From positions 24,174-88,173 of the forward strand of contig VWZS01000188.1 in NCBI GenBank assembly GCA_013397075.1: a stretch of 64,000 bases of DNA. The letters run 5' to 3'. Positions 36,514 through 50,272 of the stretch are shown in pieces. Each line of letters opens with the position of its first letter. Positions within the stretch are counted from its first letter, which is position 1. This DNA comes from Rhabdornis inornatus. Lineage: Eukaryota; Chordata; Aves; Passeriformes; Rhabdornithidae. The notes below the pieces were generated by a model. It was not told the DNA's origin. It did no database searches and saw only the letters and a list, made by a program, of their open reading frames with translations. The translations under genes and the position numbers were made by a program.

Positions 36514-39500
36514 TTTCATTGTACTTTGTAAGCAGCTGTACTCTTGGGCTTGATTCCATTCATTTTCAGAACTAGTTGTGAAGAGCTGAGCCAAGTCTAT
36601 TCCTTTCTATATTAGGAACAATTAACCAATTGATTTGATTTCTCCCACTGTTCCAAACAATCTGTCTTCCTGTGCCATTCAAGTATGAGGCACAAACATT
36701 ATTTTGAAATGCAACCTGGTGCAAATAATCTGTACTTGCTCCTTTGTCCATGGGAAGCAAGAATGTTAAGAGACAGAATGAACTTGTTTCATTCTAGCTA
36801 ATCCAAATCTATGCAGGGAATAAAAAGAAACAATAAAAAAAAAATTTAAAAAGCATCACAAGAGTTATCTTCTTCGGTCTCAACAGATGGGAAAAGTGGT
36901 TGCCATTTTGGAAGGATAAATTTAACTTCTAAGATAAATTCCTGCTATGACTTGTCAGTAACTGATGCAAAAAAAGATAAATCTGAACAAGTGGTACCTG
37001 CTTTGTCCAATATGAAGGATGAAAACAATGGGGTAAATGCAAATATGAATTAATATCAAACACTGAAGCATTCTCAGAATACAAACCCTGCCATTGGGTG
37101 TCCTCAGAAAGAAGATCCAAGGAATCCAAGTGGACTGATTTGATTATTGAAAAGGCAGGACACATTTAAGTTATTCTAAGCCCTGTTTTCCACGATTTAT
37201 ATGATCGTACCTGGACAAGGGTAGTTCATGTGCATTAAAAAGACACTTTATACTTGAAGCAGCGTCCCTCTTAGTGAACAAGCTCTAGTTCATCCTGGGA
37301 GGTTTTTTTAATCCCAATGTTCTGCACTTGGTTCTACTTCATAATTCTTAAATAAAAGCTCAACTAAAAGTAAATATAAATGCTGTTCTTATGAATTAAG
37401 TATTGAAGGCCATGTTCTTTAAAGCTGCTCCGGAATTCCAAGTTTGTATTGATAGATGTGGTGCTGAGATCCATAGTTTGATATCTTACTAGATGAGGGG
37501 GAGTATGTGTAAGAAGGAACCTTTATGTGCAATTTTCTCCATTTCACTGAAATTTTTCATAGAATAGAGATGCAAAAATGTTATGGGAGGGTTAAAAAGG
37601 CATAAACTGGAATTCTTAAACCCTGTGATCCAGTGCTTTATGTTGGTACTTCTTACAGTCTAAAAGACTCCAAAAATGAAATTTCCTTGTCTGACATTCG
37701 TAGTGGTTGTATTGTCAGTGCTCCTGCCTCCCTTGAAAATTATTAATTAATGCTGAAATATCTATAAACAAGTTTTGCTTGTTTCTTTCTCCCCTCTTCT
37801 CTAGATTTTTCCACTTGGAAAACTAAAACACTTTATCACATAATGTAGTATTTTGAACTCTGAACAATTAATTATGAATGAACAAGATGACAGAATTTTA
37901 TGGCACAAATAACCTAGTACAGGTCATAGATCAGCTCTTGGATCTATGGAAACAGGAACACCTTATTAAGCCCTAATGTAGTGCCATTTAAATTAGACAT
38001 TGTAGTAAATGTTAAGTGGAGTCATTTTTGAAACAGAAATAATTTGAAGCCAAGTCTATTTTTCAGATTAAACTTTATGAAAACTATATTTTTTTCTGTT
38101 ATTTGAGCCTTCTCAAATAACAGTATCGGGTTTGTGAATATAAATATTGCACTTGATTATAAGCGTAGGCAAGTATCTGAGAGAGGTACAAACTTTAACT
38201 CTTCTTTTTTAATTTGCTACTATCTCTGCCTTATTAATACAGCAAAAAGATTGTTGCCTAAATCTATGTGTGGCCCCCAATGCAGTCTTGCTAATATCCC
38301 TATATCCAATAGATCTCATGCTGTAAATCTCCTGGAAGGAGCGCAGCATGTCATAAATTAAATGAAAAGCACAGATGTAGATTAAGAGTGATGTAAATTT
38401 CAAGCCTGCACTTTTAATTTCACTAAATATTATTTTCCATCCTGACGACCATATTACATTGAAATGTGGAACTTCAATTTCCTCCATTATTTCATTTAAT
38501 AAAACCTTTGTCTCATCTGAGTTCTTGAAGAGATGTTAGCTTTAAATCACATTGACTTCACCCTATCCAATTTACATATGCTGAAGAAATAAAAGTCTTT
38601 TCAAGAGTTGCCATGGGGCTTCAGAAGCCTCAGAGTAGTATTAAGACCTTGAGTTTAATGTGAACTGCCTCCAACACAAAACACAACTCTTCCCAACAGA
38701 ATACTAATGGTTTACTGTACAGTTGCATTTTCTGTGCAAGTTTGTAAAGTAAATAAACAATCCACATGTTGGGAAGAAATAACTAAATTATGGCTGAGTG
38801 TTTGAGTGCTGAAATGTGCCAGCTGGAAATAAAAACTGCTTTCTATAGGCCTGCATTACATAAGAAATGTTATATGGTTTGACAGATGTACAAAATAGAA
38901 CCCAGGATAGATTAAAAGGGGAATTCAGAGCTCTTCCATTTTTCCTGTGAGGACTGAATACCTGCCGAACTGCATTAGGAGTTTCTCAAAGCCACTGTGA
39001 ATATACATATCAAGTGTTTTGCCTCAGATCTGATTGCTAAACAGAAATGCTTCCACACTAGATTTACTTAGTTTTACTTGCATGAATATTTTATAATTAT
39101 TTTGGTTTGTAGAAATCTTTGTCTCTTTCAAACAACGGACTTCAGTGAATACCATAACTAATGGGGAAAATGTTTTCCTAACATGACCTCAATCTCATCT
39201 CTATAACGGGTTTCTCGTTATGATAATTATATCCCATTAAAATGTCAGGACTGGTTTAAAAGATATCTAAGAAGACATGTCTGAGCAAACTAGCAGGCAG
39301 GAACCTTGATGTTAATTTACTTGGCATCATTTAAGGGAAATGGAGAAGTGCAGTACATAAAATGAGAGTCCTTGTGTGACATCAAAGGCAGGCAGATTGA
39401 CTATATATAGTATTAACACTTAAATAATTGGTCAGTCATAAGTAATTAGGGAGCATTACAATAACACAAAGAGAAGGTTTGTTTCAAGTGCAAGCGGAGT

Positions 39501-42500
39501 GAATGATTCCGAGTGAATGCTCCTCCAGGACAAATCCAGCCCTGTTTGCTGCTCAGGAATGATCTGTGAGCGCGCAGACTTTGGTTCATTGTTTGGGTGA
39601 GATTGCAGGTCCCTCCCCTGGCTGGAGCCCGGCTCCTGGGGCAGTGGCATTTCCAAGAGCTCAGTGGAAATGGGAGGTGCTCGGTCTCACCCTTTGGGAA
39701 CGAAAAGGGGCCCAACTGTTTGGGCCAGAGTCTGACAACTTCTTCACACAAAGAATCTGCTTCCCCATGAACGATCCCAGTTGTTACAGCTCACTAAGCT
39801 CATCCTGCTCTAGCTCTTTATTTGGAATGATTTCCATTCCTGGGGTGTTCAGGAGCAAGTCATTGTGACGGAGTTTCCTGCCCTTTGTTACCCCGGTGTT
39901 CTGTATGCAGTCAGACCCTGATTCAGCAGGACATTCCAGGATGAATGGAAACAAGTGATGGGCATACGCATTGTGTTCTCTTGAAATCTCACTTTCTTCT
40001 CCCGTGCTGCTTTCCTGCTCACTCAGGTGTTCTCTGGTATAATGTCCTTTAGAGACAGAAAGCCCTTTATAAATTCTAAATCAAAGCAAGCTGCAATAAC
40101 CAGAAAATTTTACATTCTTTATGCATTGGTAATTGACAAGACTATTAATTCTTGCCTGTATCTGACTAATTTAAAATTACAATTTAACAGTGTTTATAGA
40201 GATATTTTTGTAGCAAATTCATTTAAAAAGGTAAGGTGAAAACTGTACAATTTCCCATCAATATCATTCTGAATGTTATAAGGGAGAAAAAAAACCAAAA
40301 CAATGAAACACAAAGCAACTCTCTCACTAGGAACCCAGATTCAGAGTTCTCACAAAATATCATCCCTCCTGTGTGTGCACTATGCAAGTGGACTATTGGA
40401 AAGTAGTTTTAAAATAGATTGCACACAAGCTGACTTCCCAAGATTAATGAGTACTAGAGACAGAGCTCATACTTCTTATGCAAGCAAACCTACCATTGAC
40501 TTAAAGTGCATTTCCCTGAATGAATGGCATGTTGAAACTCCTGGAAGGAAGCCATGCTACAAAGAATTGAATTGAATGGGGTCAGAAACAGTCCCAGAAA
40601 GCCCTTTTAAGCTTGGAAAGCACCCTACTGAATTCCCTGCCAAGTGCAGTATTTGCTGTCACATATATTAAGAGTAGCCTGCACTCCTTCAGAACTGGCT
40701 GCTCAGTATTTGCCAGGCTGCACAGTGCAGACAGTGCAAACAGCATCCCACATACATCCATCCTGCACAGGCAAATCCTGGCCAGGTTGTCCCAGTGTCC
40801 TGGCAATGCTGGATGCTGCTCATCCCTACAAAATGCTGCTTTCTTGAACTGGACCCCAGACTTCTTGGTCTTCCCTGATGATGTTTCCATCTTGACACAC
40901 ATCTTATTCTTTTCTCTATTGTAGCTTCAGCATCATACAGCAGCTCAGAGTGAGGGGGCAAATGTATTTACTGTGATTATGTATTCCCTAAGACTAGAAA
41001 TATTTTGCCTTCTTAAAATTCCAGATAAAGTTAATAGGGCAAGCATAAGTAAACAAGGCTAATTACCTTGGCAATTTAGATTAAGTCCTTGAAATGGATT
41101 GTCAGAAATTAGTTTATTTATGTTACCAGATTAAGGATCCATTTCTCTCTCAGATGGTCCAGCTCCCATGCAATAATCTCCCTCCTGATAAGCACAAACA
41201 GCTGGACACATTTCTTGCTCATTCCTGTGCATACCCTTAAAGGGACATTTAAATCACTCTTAATTCATGCCTTGAATTTGAGAGCCTTAAGTCAGTGTTT
41301 CTTATTAATTCTTCTGTTGTGTTTGTTAGTTTTGCTAATTAGCTTTAGCTCTATTCTGGAAATGGTTTGGTTTTGACACCCCCAGGGCCAACCAATAGAT
41401 GGTGGCAGCAGCACACTGCTGGATTTAGCCGGGTTACATACGGCTGAGAGGCTGGGCTTCCTCTTAATGGCATAATTTCTTACACTGTGAGCCCTGGTGG
41501 TGTTAGTAGAACACAAATATATTAACTTTCAACATTCAGAGGTACTGGGGTAAGCCTGAAATGGCTCAGAGTCTGTGGTGGTGCACATAAGCACAGCAAA
41601 AATTAAACCAGCCCAAGATTTCAAGTCTCAAAGGAATTATTTGAGAACAAACTCTACAGCACAAAAAAACAGTGGTCCAGTTTTTAAATCAATCATTTTT
41701 CCAGAGCAAGATTCTGCATCTGCAAAACTCAGATTGGTATTCAGTAGTTTACAAACTGCAAATATCAGAATATCCATTTAAGCATTGTGTTCGAAGAATC
41801 TTTTTGTGAAGGTCTGACTGTCCACCCTCTGTAGGCCTCTGTATGTAAACCTACTGGGAAAATAAAGTTTAATTCTCTTGTTTTCATTGTATGAAACTCA
41901 CAGGCAGGGTGGGAATTAACAGCTGACCCCATCAGCTTTCCATTTCCCTTGACCAGAGTTAGAATTTTGTCTTCATTTGAGAAATACAAAGTGATAAAAC
42001 TGATAAGATAAAATCAATAATTTCTATTTGATGTAACAACCTTCTCCTAGAGCTTTGTTAGCAAAGGACAAAATCCAGCCTCAGATGAAGTTAGTGGGAA
42101 CGTTGTCATGTATTTTAATGGGCTACAGTATTAAATTCTTCATTACTATTTCACAATAGGTCATCTTTCATTGTTGGAAATAATTTTTGCAGTTATTTTC
42201 TAAGTAGAATATTGTTTAAAATTCCTTTGTATGTGAAGTGTTAAATGTTGGTTACTTCTTAAGATGGGAAAAATATTTTATTACTGTATTCTCAATTTTT
42301 TAAAATTTTGTAATGCAAGTTTTCATAAAGATGGTGAAATATATGAATTATTGTGATCCATTCATAATGCTAGATGTTTTATTTGAAAATATGGAGAAAT
42401 GTGTCATTACTTTGCAGAATTCTGTGTACCCACAAAGAGCAAGCAAATTTCAAACATTCTAGAAAATCACAAGAAAAGACAAAAGTAGTCATTGGATCTA

Positions 42501-42713
42501 AAGGATGAGCTGAAGAAAGTGTGTTTTTGGAGTTCCACTTCTATGTCTGGTTAAGAGGTAAAATTTCAGGAATCTTCTAATACAGAAAGAACAAAAGAAA
42601 GACAGAGATGTAAATAATGCCAGATGAGGAAAACCAGTCCAGTATTTCAACAGGTAAAAAGCAACATCTAAACTGCTGTAAAATGAACCTGAGAAGCTTA
42701 AAAGTTGGTTGAG
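36514..42713. other. Unique AT-rich DNA, about 6.2 kb
   Basis: No gene, RNA gene or interspersed repeat is recognised. Open frames are at most 106 codons. Overlapping frames on both strands at 40582-40961 reflect a locally stop-poor stretch and have no recognisable domain. A short inverted repeat (ATAACG...CGTTAT) near 39203-39221 is too small to interpret. Confidence 0.55.
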
Positions 42714-43188
42714 GATCTTAAAGCCCACCCAAAGCCCTGCCATGGGCAGGGACACCTCCCACTGTGCCAGGCTGCTCCGAGCCCCAATGTCCAACCTAGC
42801 CTTGGGCACTGCCAGGGATCCAGGGGCAGCCACAGCTGCTCTGGGCACCCTGTGCCAGGGCCTGCCCACCCTGCCAGGGAACAATTCCTAATTCCCAAGA
42901 TCCCATCCAGCCCTGCCCTCTGGCACTGGGAGCCATTCCCTGTGTCCTATCCCTCCAGCCCTTGCCAATTGTCTCCCTCCATCTTTCCTGCAGCTCCTTC
43001 AGGCCCTGCAAGGCCACGCTGAGCTCACCCCAAAGCTTCTCCTCTCCAGGTGAACAATGCCAGCTGTGCCAGCCTTTCCTCCCAGCAGAGCTGCTCCATC
43101 CTCTGCTCATCCTGGAGCCTCCTCTGGGCTCTCTCCAGCAGCTCCAGCTCCTTGCTGTGCTGGCCCAGGGCTGGGGCAGCTCTGCAGG
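42714..43188 (-). repeat. CR1-derived element, young, with a defined 5' end
   Basis: This is the third copy whose 5' end lies exactly at CTGCAGG (43182-43188) before flanking DNA that differs from the other two. The 3' end at the left lacks a clear octamer tail and starts at 'gaggatcttaaagcccac'. By eye it differs from the 15.2 kb copy at only a few positions through the 5' half. Open frames of 60-135 codons on both strands are artefacts. Confidence 0.92.
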
Positions 43189-44925
43189 CGGGGTAAGAGC
43201 CATAAATGCAAAATCAAAGTATTAGTAATTAGCAGTGCAGTGCTTGTAGGTTCCTGTGAGATGATGTTTCTCAGTGTTTCACTGGTGTCATTCCTGCTGC
43301 CCAGGACATTGTTAACCTCTCCTGTGGACAGCAATCCCTCTGGCCAGTGTTAATGCAGCATTTAGTGTCATCCGCTTGATGCAGTAAAATAACAGCAACT
43401 CCCAGGATCTCCTTTAAAAGCTCGCAAGTTTTATTCCAAACAACTGCACAATTTTTAGCAGAGTGACTTGAGGGAATAGAAGAAAAAGAAAATTCAGTGA
43501 GCAGGACTGGATGCTGACTCTGGCCATAGTAAAACACCTGTTGAATGAGAGTTCACATAAATGGACTTCAAAATTGTACTATGTGTCTTAATTAATGGAA
43601 GTGTCACAATACTCTTTTGGTTAGGCTTTCAAAGCCAGATTAAATGCTGGGGGCTTCTGAAAACTATCTGATTGTTCCAGTGTGATAGCAAGGAATTAAT
43701 GCTAAAATAGCATTAATTAACCAAGTAGCAAGTTAGGCACTTTTTCGCAAGCCTATACCTGCACACAAACATATTCAGGTGCAGGTTCTGGAAATTGCAC
43801 CTCAATACTCACGTGAGCAAATTTTGGTATACAAAGCTTACAAGATTATGTTCAAATTTGACAGAAATACCATTCTGGATTTTGTTTTGTCTGGTTTTTT
43901 TGACCTCTGAAACATTTGTGTTCATAAACAATCATACTCCAAACTCTTACTCAGAACCAAGGTGGAAGGCAGGTGTTGGAGGACAGAAATGTGGTATTCT
44001 CATTTTAAGGAGTTAAAAACTGATACGATATCGTACAAATCTAGGGTAATTCCCATTAAAATTTAGAAAAAGGGAGTGAAACAGTGCTTGCTAAACACAT
44101 GTAAAATAATATTTTTAGGAGAAAAGAGTTGAATAAGACTGTAACTATATCAAAGACACAGAAAAGTATACAAGCCTCAAAAGGTCAAATCAACCTTTAC
44201 CAGACCAGTATGTTTTATTGATAGCATCTCTTAGAGATATTTTATGTGTAAAATTGATTCCCAATCTCAATCTAATTATTTTAGAAGTAACTTTTTTGAC
44301 AGGAACTGTGAGAGGAATGTATTGAGACTCCACTAGGGATTCATGTGTTATAAATCATTATGTCTTTACCATGTGTCAGGCAGTGCTTTCATAACCTTTG
44401 AGAGCTGTGATGGGGGCTGGTTAAAGTCCCTGCTTTCAGGAAGCTCCTATGTGACTTTAAGAGCACTTTTAAGGTGCTGCTCTGAACTGTGTCCATCCCA
44501 AGGGAATCTCTGGGTGAGCTTTGCTGAGACATTAACAAGAATATGCTCCTTACACTCTTGAGTGGATCCTTGGCATCCTCTTTCTCTGTTTGCAGAGATC
44601 CATAAGGGATCTCTGAGCTGGCATTTGATCTCCTGCCACCTTTCACCTTCTGAGGAATGAATTTCACCGTGTGGCCAGGGGTGTTCTGGGACAGCAGGGA
44701 GAGCAGAGGATGGGAAGCAGGAGCTCTGTGTGTGTGTAGGCAGGAATAGTCTGCTTTAACATCAATTATAGGATAACTGCACTGCTCCCCCTGCCCTCAC
44801 ACAGGTTTTCATACAAAACAAAAGTAATTGTTTTGATAAAGCTTCTGGATAAGAGCACAAAGTTTTAGAGGGGTTTGCCACTCCCCAAAACCCTCAGCCA
44901 GCCAGTAGCTGAATTTGTGAATAAT
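43189..44925. other. Unique DNA
   Basis: No gene or repeat is recognised. Open frames are under 95 codons. Confidence 0.55.
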
Positions 44926-45590
44926 TGTCTTGGTTTGAAAGACAGGTGTCTGCTAAGAAACGCAGAAGCCTCTCTTGGAATGGAAAATGTAAACCCCTTC
45001 CCTCTGAATTATTATAATTTTGAAATTAAGGGGCTCTCAGGCAAAGATATGAGAATAGGAATAACAGTTCTTTACTAATATGTATAAATAAAAAAGCCTA
45101 CAACTTAATAGGAACGTTTAAAAAATTAAATGCAGTAGTACAACTGAGAGAGTCAGAATACAACCTGACACCCTGTCAGTCAGGGTGTTGGTAGCAGTCC
45201 CATTAAATGGTGGCTGCAGTCCTGCAGTGACAGATGTGGTTCTGTTGAAGCAGTGATCCTGTAGAAGGGTGCAGTTTTTCTTTGAAGGTCCAGTAGATGG
45301 GTCTGGCCTTCCTCTGGGAATCCAGCAGAAAAAGGCTGCTTGTGGAGTTCTAAATCTCAGTTTTTATCTAGGCAGGAAATGCTTGGCTCCTCCCCCTGGT
45401 TGGAGCATCTCTCAATGGGATGATGTAATTTTATCAGTCATTCAGTGGGACTCAATGTCCCATTAGCAGAAGATATCTCCTGGAGGAAGGATGGGTTGTG
45501 GAAAAGATAAAGAACACTGCCCCACCTGGTTTCAACTGATGGCAATAGAATACATACTTGTGGTTACATCTTGCCTTGCCACCTAAGACA
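44926..45590 (-). mobile_element. Solo LTR, 665 bp, ERVL/ERVK-like ends
   Basis: The plus strand begins TGTCTTGG and ends CCTAAGACA, an inverted repeat with a single base of slippage. It is flanked by ATAAT at the left (44921-44925) and ATGAT at the right (45591-45595), which is a 5-bp target duplication with one mismatch. The minus-strand reading ends 'ctttcaaaccaagaca' and has AATA/AAAG-type signals about 120-150 bases before that end, so minus orientation is likely. No internal region is present. Open frames inside it (65-67 codons) are not genes. Confidence 0.72.
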
Positions 45591-47315
45591 ATGATAAACA
45601 AGCAGAGTGTGCAAGCATTAACTCAGAAAAGGGAGGGAACAAGTATGGAATATATTTATAAATGCTGCTAGGACACGCTTTTGGAGCTATGGATTGTGTT
45701 TTGCATGATAGGTTGCAGGACCACGTTTTTCATTGTGTATTCTCATGCATATATGACAAATGAAAATTGGATTTTCTCAAGACATAGCTAAATAATTTGT
45801 AGTTATACTTTTTGGTTATTTTCAATCAAGCAAATGCACATTGCCTCATAAATGTTGATCTATAAGCTGGAAAAATGGCCTTACTGGACGACTGATGTAA
45901 ATTTTTCAAACTGGGACTGAAGAAAAGAAAGATTGTCCCAGAGGAAAAAGAATTGTCCTATAGAAACAACCTTTCACCCAAAAATGCAGTTAAAGACCAG
46001 AAATCCTTGAGATGGCATCAAGAGTTGGGAAGCCTAAAAACACAGTCACCACCAGGAGCTAATTCACCAAGTAAATAAGGGAGGCAAACAGCTTAAAATT
46101 ATTTCTACTCCTTCCTGAACATGTGCCTGTAACTCACGCAGTCAGGGATAGGACTGGGCTAAAGGTTCTCTAAACACAGTGAGTGTGGGGGTGGTAATGC
46201 TGAAACACAGAAATACACAATTCTGAGGGGCCATTCCTCTGAGATGTAAATGATGTCTGACACCTTGGTGTGAATCTGGACATGTGATGGAACAGCCCAG
46301 TTGCTGCTCTAACCTGCTCACCCCATTCCTGCTGGCAATTGTGAGTTAAACTCTTTAAAACACTTTTTATTCTGGTACCTTTTCTGCATGAACCAAGAGT
46401 GAGCTGAGTTCTGGGCCTGAACAAAGAACCCATAGTGCAAGAGTCACTTTTGGTAGTTTCTGTAATTTCTAGGAAAACATGGAAGGAGAAACAAACCCAC
46501 TGGCCTTCCTGTAAGCCACTAAAACAAATTTTTAAGGAAAAAAAGTCCTACTTGTCACTAGTTGTAAAAGAACTTAAAAAAATGTTCTCTTAGACGAAAA
46601 AAAAAAGCCTAAATCACTCCTATTTCCTTTCATAACAGCAGTGAAACAGAAGCTATGTTGTAAAGGAAATTTGCTGGTGACAAAAGGGATGTAGAGCATC
46701 TCTGCAGAACCTACTCTGAAAGCCTCTGCAGGACTTTCCATGTCATCTTTCAATATTCCTGCCCTTTTCTCACTCTTGAGCTCTGGCTGACAATTTATAT
46801 TTGCCTTTGATCTTAACTAATACCTTGAGCCTCTTCCTCAAGCTACATCCTCTGCAAGGAGCTGTAGAAGTGCAGGGTGATGGACCTTGTGACAGGGAAT
46901 GGATGGCTCCAAGTCTGACATCCTAATTTTGAGCCAGGCACATAGTCCCTCAATAAATCCAAGGATTTAGGTATCCCTTATTTGTGGATCATGGGAATTG
47001 CATGTTCACTAGACACAACCTCTGTTCTGTTATGAATATACATTTGTTTCATTGTGTGTTGTTCCTGCTTAACATTTTAATGCCATATTTATTGTGTAAA
47101 TATCTATATCTATATATCTGTATCAAGAGATATAAAACCTTCCTGTGTAAATAAGACTGCATGATTAACAGCTGAAAATTATCTAGGTCTAGCCAAGACA
47201 CAGTGCCCCTCTTACGTATTTTAGCTCTGATAATAAATCAATTAACATTTTTGCAGAAAAACACAACCTATGCATTCAAGCCAAGGAAACAACTCAACAA
47301 CTCCTATAAATTGCT

Positions 47316-47342
47316 TTTTTTTTGTTTTGTTTTGTTTTCTTT
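47316..47342. repeat. T-rich (TTTTG)n low-complexity run
   Basis: Poly(T) passes into TTTTG units. This is a minor simple repeat. Confidence 0.8.
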
Positions 47343-50197
47343 TTAACAAACAGCCAGAAAGAAAAAATAATTTTTATTGCAAGATATTCATCATGTACAT
47401 ACTGGCAGCACTCTCTGATGAGGCAACAGCAAATGGGACTGATTCCACAGGACTTGAGGACAAATATTCCCATTCATTCCACACTGCACACATTGGATTT
47501 GCTTGATATATGAGTATTTTCATTGACTTCTGGAGCTCCACGTATTTGGTTATAAGACCATATGCTTTACCTACTTGTATCTCTGCAGAAATACACCTGG
47601 CTTGCTCTGGGATGACAAATTCCTTTGTACCTCATCATCATTTTTTTGTACTTCATTTGTTTCAATTAATATACAGAGAAGACAAATAGATTAATTTCTT
47701 CTCTTTAAATTCAGTAGCGCCACTTCTCTGGGCAAGGGCTCAATTTTATTTCTAGTTCTTGGAACAGTAAACCAAAAGTATTTAATCATAAACTTACCCT
47801 TGTATTTTGCAAAGATGCAAAATTTTTGTTAAAATAGTAGAAGTCAACAATATATCTCTATAGATTAACTTTGTTCTGAACAGCATGTTAGAAATTTTGC
47901 TGGAGCATTAATTCTTTTTGCTTGCTTTTTAAATTAACCAGTTAATTTAGTATTTCAAGGAAGCAAAGTCTATGGATAACAAGTCTGTGGTGATTCCTTA
48001 ACTGTAAATCTGGTTGGTTAGTTATAAATCTTTAATTTCTTGCATGTTTATTTAATGCAGATTAATGTCTTATGTCTCACTGAGCTTCACAGTCTTTATT
48101 GAAATAAATTTAACTGTAGAAAAGTAAGAAATCTACACGTTAAACTAGTATATAATTTATAGTAATAGACTCAAGAGTGTGTTTATAGGATGAGATAAAT
48201 AAGTCTATGTGTTTTTAAATAGATTATTATGCATCAAGATACTGCAGAGCCCACTGAGACAGAACAGCACATATAGAATAAAGAGAATATGATGTCTGCA
48301 GTGTTTATGTGGTCTGATTAGCATTTTACAATTTAGGGAATCTATATGTTGAGCTTAAAATACCAATCTGCACAATGGGGTAAAATGTTCTTCTGAGATT
48401 CAGTTTTTGCAGTGCAAAGGGACACTTTTAAATGAGCACAGGAATTGGTTTAGCAGAAAGGCAACACCAAGGCAGAGTGCACATGGATGCACACAGGGTA
48501 AATAACTGTGCTTTCAACTACCCAGTATCAATTAAAGAGTTAAATAATAATGTTTGGTATTATTACACTTCCTTTAAGTACTCCCTGATGTCCCCAGATG
48601 GGTTTTTGTACAATCTGGGTCGCTCCTGAAGGCAGGGACCTGTTGACAAGGGACAGCCCCCTCACTCCAGGAGTTGCCCATCAGGTCCAGTGCTGCTCTC
48701 AGTGCCCCTGGCTCTCTGGATTTTCAGTCTCCAACATTTCCAGAGAGATGCTTCACTGTCGAGAAATCTTGGTGCTTGGGGAATAATTTTCAACCAGACC
48801 AGCAATCGAGCAACCAAACCTCTGACTTCACAGCTGGTGGGGCTAAATTTGACTCTATTACACATCAGAACAACAGAAAAAACGAGGGTTTAGAGCCCAG
48901 ATTTGAGGTTTGCATCCAGCCACACTTCAAAGGGCCTGTGGATTCCAAGGACTTCAAAGCACAGGCTTCGCAGCATCACTGCCAAAACCTCCTCCTTGGG
49001 GGTATTTGTTTGTGCAAGTTCAGGATTTGCAGCCCTTTCCCTTTAAGGGTTTAGAATTTCTGACTTTCAGTGAGTTTTGCATGCAGATGGGTCTTCACAC
49101 AGTCTTGGTATTTTGTGAGTGCCATGGTTCCCCCAACTGTTCTGACAGCAGATTTTAAGACTGAAATGCAATACCTGCTACTACTGGGAGACCTGCTCAG
49201 GAAAAGAAAAGATTTCTCTGAAGTGATCATCTCCTGAACTCAGGGAAAGACAAATACTGATTTCTTTTACAATGGATTGCATACACAGGCTTTAATAGTT
49301 ATTTAATTATCCACTTTTCCATGTGGGGAATAATGTGCAATAAACTGAATCACTGTTACCAAATAACATGTTCATTTTCCAAGGCAATGTTGGAGCATTC
49401 CCTCTTTAAATAGCAATACATCTTGTGCCTACTGCACTGCAAAGTTGAAGGTCAGTCAGTTTATTAACCCCAAATGGCTTTATAACCTATTAAATATAAA
49501 CCATATCTGAATTATTAATTAATATTGCTGAGTTATATTGTGCTCTGTCCTCTTACGTCTCTCAAACATTTGTCATTCCTCCTCCTCCTAAACCAAGTGG
49601 GGCTCTTCGTGGGACTTCACAAACCTTCATCCCAATAAATAATTAATGTTCCCTCCACTTGATTTGTTTCTAAAGATTTGACATTGGCAATGCAATCTGT
49701 TGTAAATGGAATTTCTTCCTTTCTTCCCTGACCCTGGGATGGACTCCTGGGTGATTGGCAGCTGTCATTCATCACCTGCACAGTGCAGCTGGTACAGCCT
49801 GGTCTCACAGAGTTGTGTCAATGGCCAGTTAATTATAATCTTCTGATTGCAAGCTGCTCTATTATCAGTCCCTGGGTAAATGCTTCACCTGCTGAGTAAT
49901 TTACCTGGTATTCTCAGGTGTAAGTGACTGTGGCATCAAAATATGATCTGAAGGAATTATAGCATTTTATCAATTGTCACTGAAGCTGTGCATAAATTCT
50001 TCTACAGAGCAAATTTGCAGGCATATCAGTCAGTGATCCCATAAAACTGAAATGTGCTGCAGCTGCCCGAAGATACCTGAGAAGCAATGAATCACTAAAA
50101 AGTACAACTAAAAAAATTATAGTGTGTTTTGGTAACATTTTAGAGTATTTAAAGTATGGAAAGTGTTCAGGCCACCTCTGGTAAATGGAGAAGGAAT

Positions 50198-50272
50198 TTA
50201 GATTTTTGTTTGTTTGTTTTGTTTTCATTGGTTGTTTGGGGGCTGTTTGTTTTGGTTTTTTTTTTTTTACTA
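50198..50272. repeat. (TTTG)n and poly(T) low-complexity run
   Basis: Imperfect TTTG/TTTTG units are followed by a 12-base T run. On the minus strand this gives a lysine/threonine-rich spurious frame. Confidence 0.8.

Noticed and set aside
39200..39222. Small inverted repeat ATAACG...CGTTAT
   Set aside because: A 6-bp stem is common by chance and has no context.
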